Under the pieces are notes generated by a model. The model was not told the DNA's origin, did not search any database, and saw only the letters and a list, made by a program, of their open reading frames with translations. Shown piece after piece: positions 62,788 to 64,000 of a stretch of DNA of 64,000 nt (positions within the stretch are counted from its first letter, which is position 1; each line of letters starts with the position of its first letter). The position numbers and the translations under genes were made by a program. Origin of the DNA: an uncultured Actinomycetes bacterium (GTDB taxonomy: Bacteria; Actinomycetota; Actinomycetes; Actinomycetales; Bifidobacteriaceae); NCBI GenBank assembly GCA_900314875.1, contig OMWX01000004.1, positions 1 through 64,000 on the forward strand. Reading direction: 5' to 3'.

Positions 62788-62820
62788 GTCGTTTCGAAAT
62801 ATCGGACTGTCCCGCAATAG

Positions 62821-64000
<1,180 letters not shown>

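Overview
The window looks like a chromosomal segment of an actinobacterium, most probably a member of the Bifidobacteriaceae. Pointers are the gene order (gltX, an IclR regulator divergent from leuCD, murA, plsC, gpsA; rpsP-KH-rimM; ffh; cysS; ilvBN; rnc-rpmF-YceD-DivIVA-like-coaD; rph-rdgB; leuA), the two-Cys-pair (zinc-type) L28 and L32, a DUF3039 protein, and frequent GTG/TTG starts with clear AAGGAG sites. Family placement is inference; no rRNA is present. GC content looks moderate, and low-complexity tracts are unusually common.

Layout. 1-3100: gene-free repeats, a histidine phosphatase, a MIF-like tautomerase, a GtrA protein and an orphan ABC permease. 3.3-14.1 kb: gltX, tRNA-Glu and tRNA-Gln, a metallophosphoesterase, leuCD with an LtbR-like regulator, murA, plsC, gpsA. 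14.2-33 kb: mscS, rpmB, recG, rsmD, trmD, a LacI regulator, rimM-khpA-rpsP, an EEP nuclease, ffh, cysS, an ABC-F protein, ilvN-ilvB. 33-45 kb is accessory: an ABC exporter with tandemly duplicated permeases, an AlbA/Schlafen-type regulator, a surface protein, a MacB-like exporter whose permease is broken at three homopolymers, and a run of decaying genes. 45-49 kb: rnc, rpmF, YceD, a DivIVA-like protein, coaD. 49-55 kb is a second accessory island: a lactococcin-972-type bacteriocin with its 7TM partner and ATPase, then a DrrAB-like exporter. 55-64 kb: DUF3039, separate coaB and coaC, pncB, Pr6Pr protein, rph-rdgB, a Fem-type ligase, DUF5701 and the first 355 codons of leuA (cut by the window end).

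The most interesting signal is hypermutable homopolymers at ABC-exporter loci. Eight tracts of 11 or more bases occur (T22, T21, T13, G15, T29, T11, T20, T13), and five sit at exporter genes. Three of them follow a shared upstream element with an invariant 11-mer and, 21-22 bp later, an invariant 8-mer. Two of these copies are 61 bp and about 77% identical. The copies precede the bacteriocin operon, the DrrAB-like exporter and the 33-kb exporter. A fourth tract lies between a good -35 and a perfect -10 of the MacB-like exporter, giving a 12-bp spacer where 17 is expected. A fifth (T29) lies inside a permease gene and is one base away from an open frame. Together these suggest a phase-variable exporter/bacteriocin repertoire controlled by homopolymer slippage, which is an inference from sequence only. 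Read-level checks are needed to exclude homopolymer sequencing error.
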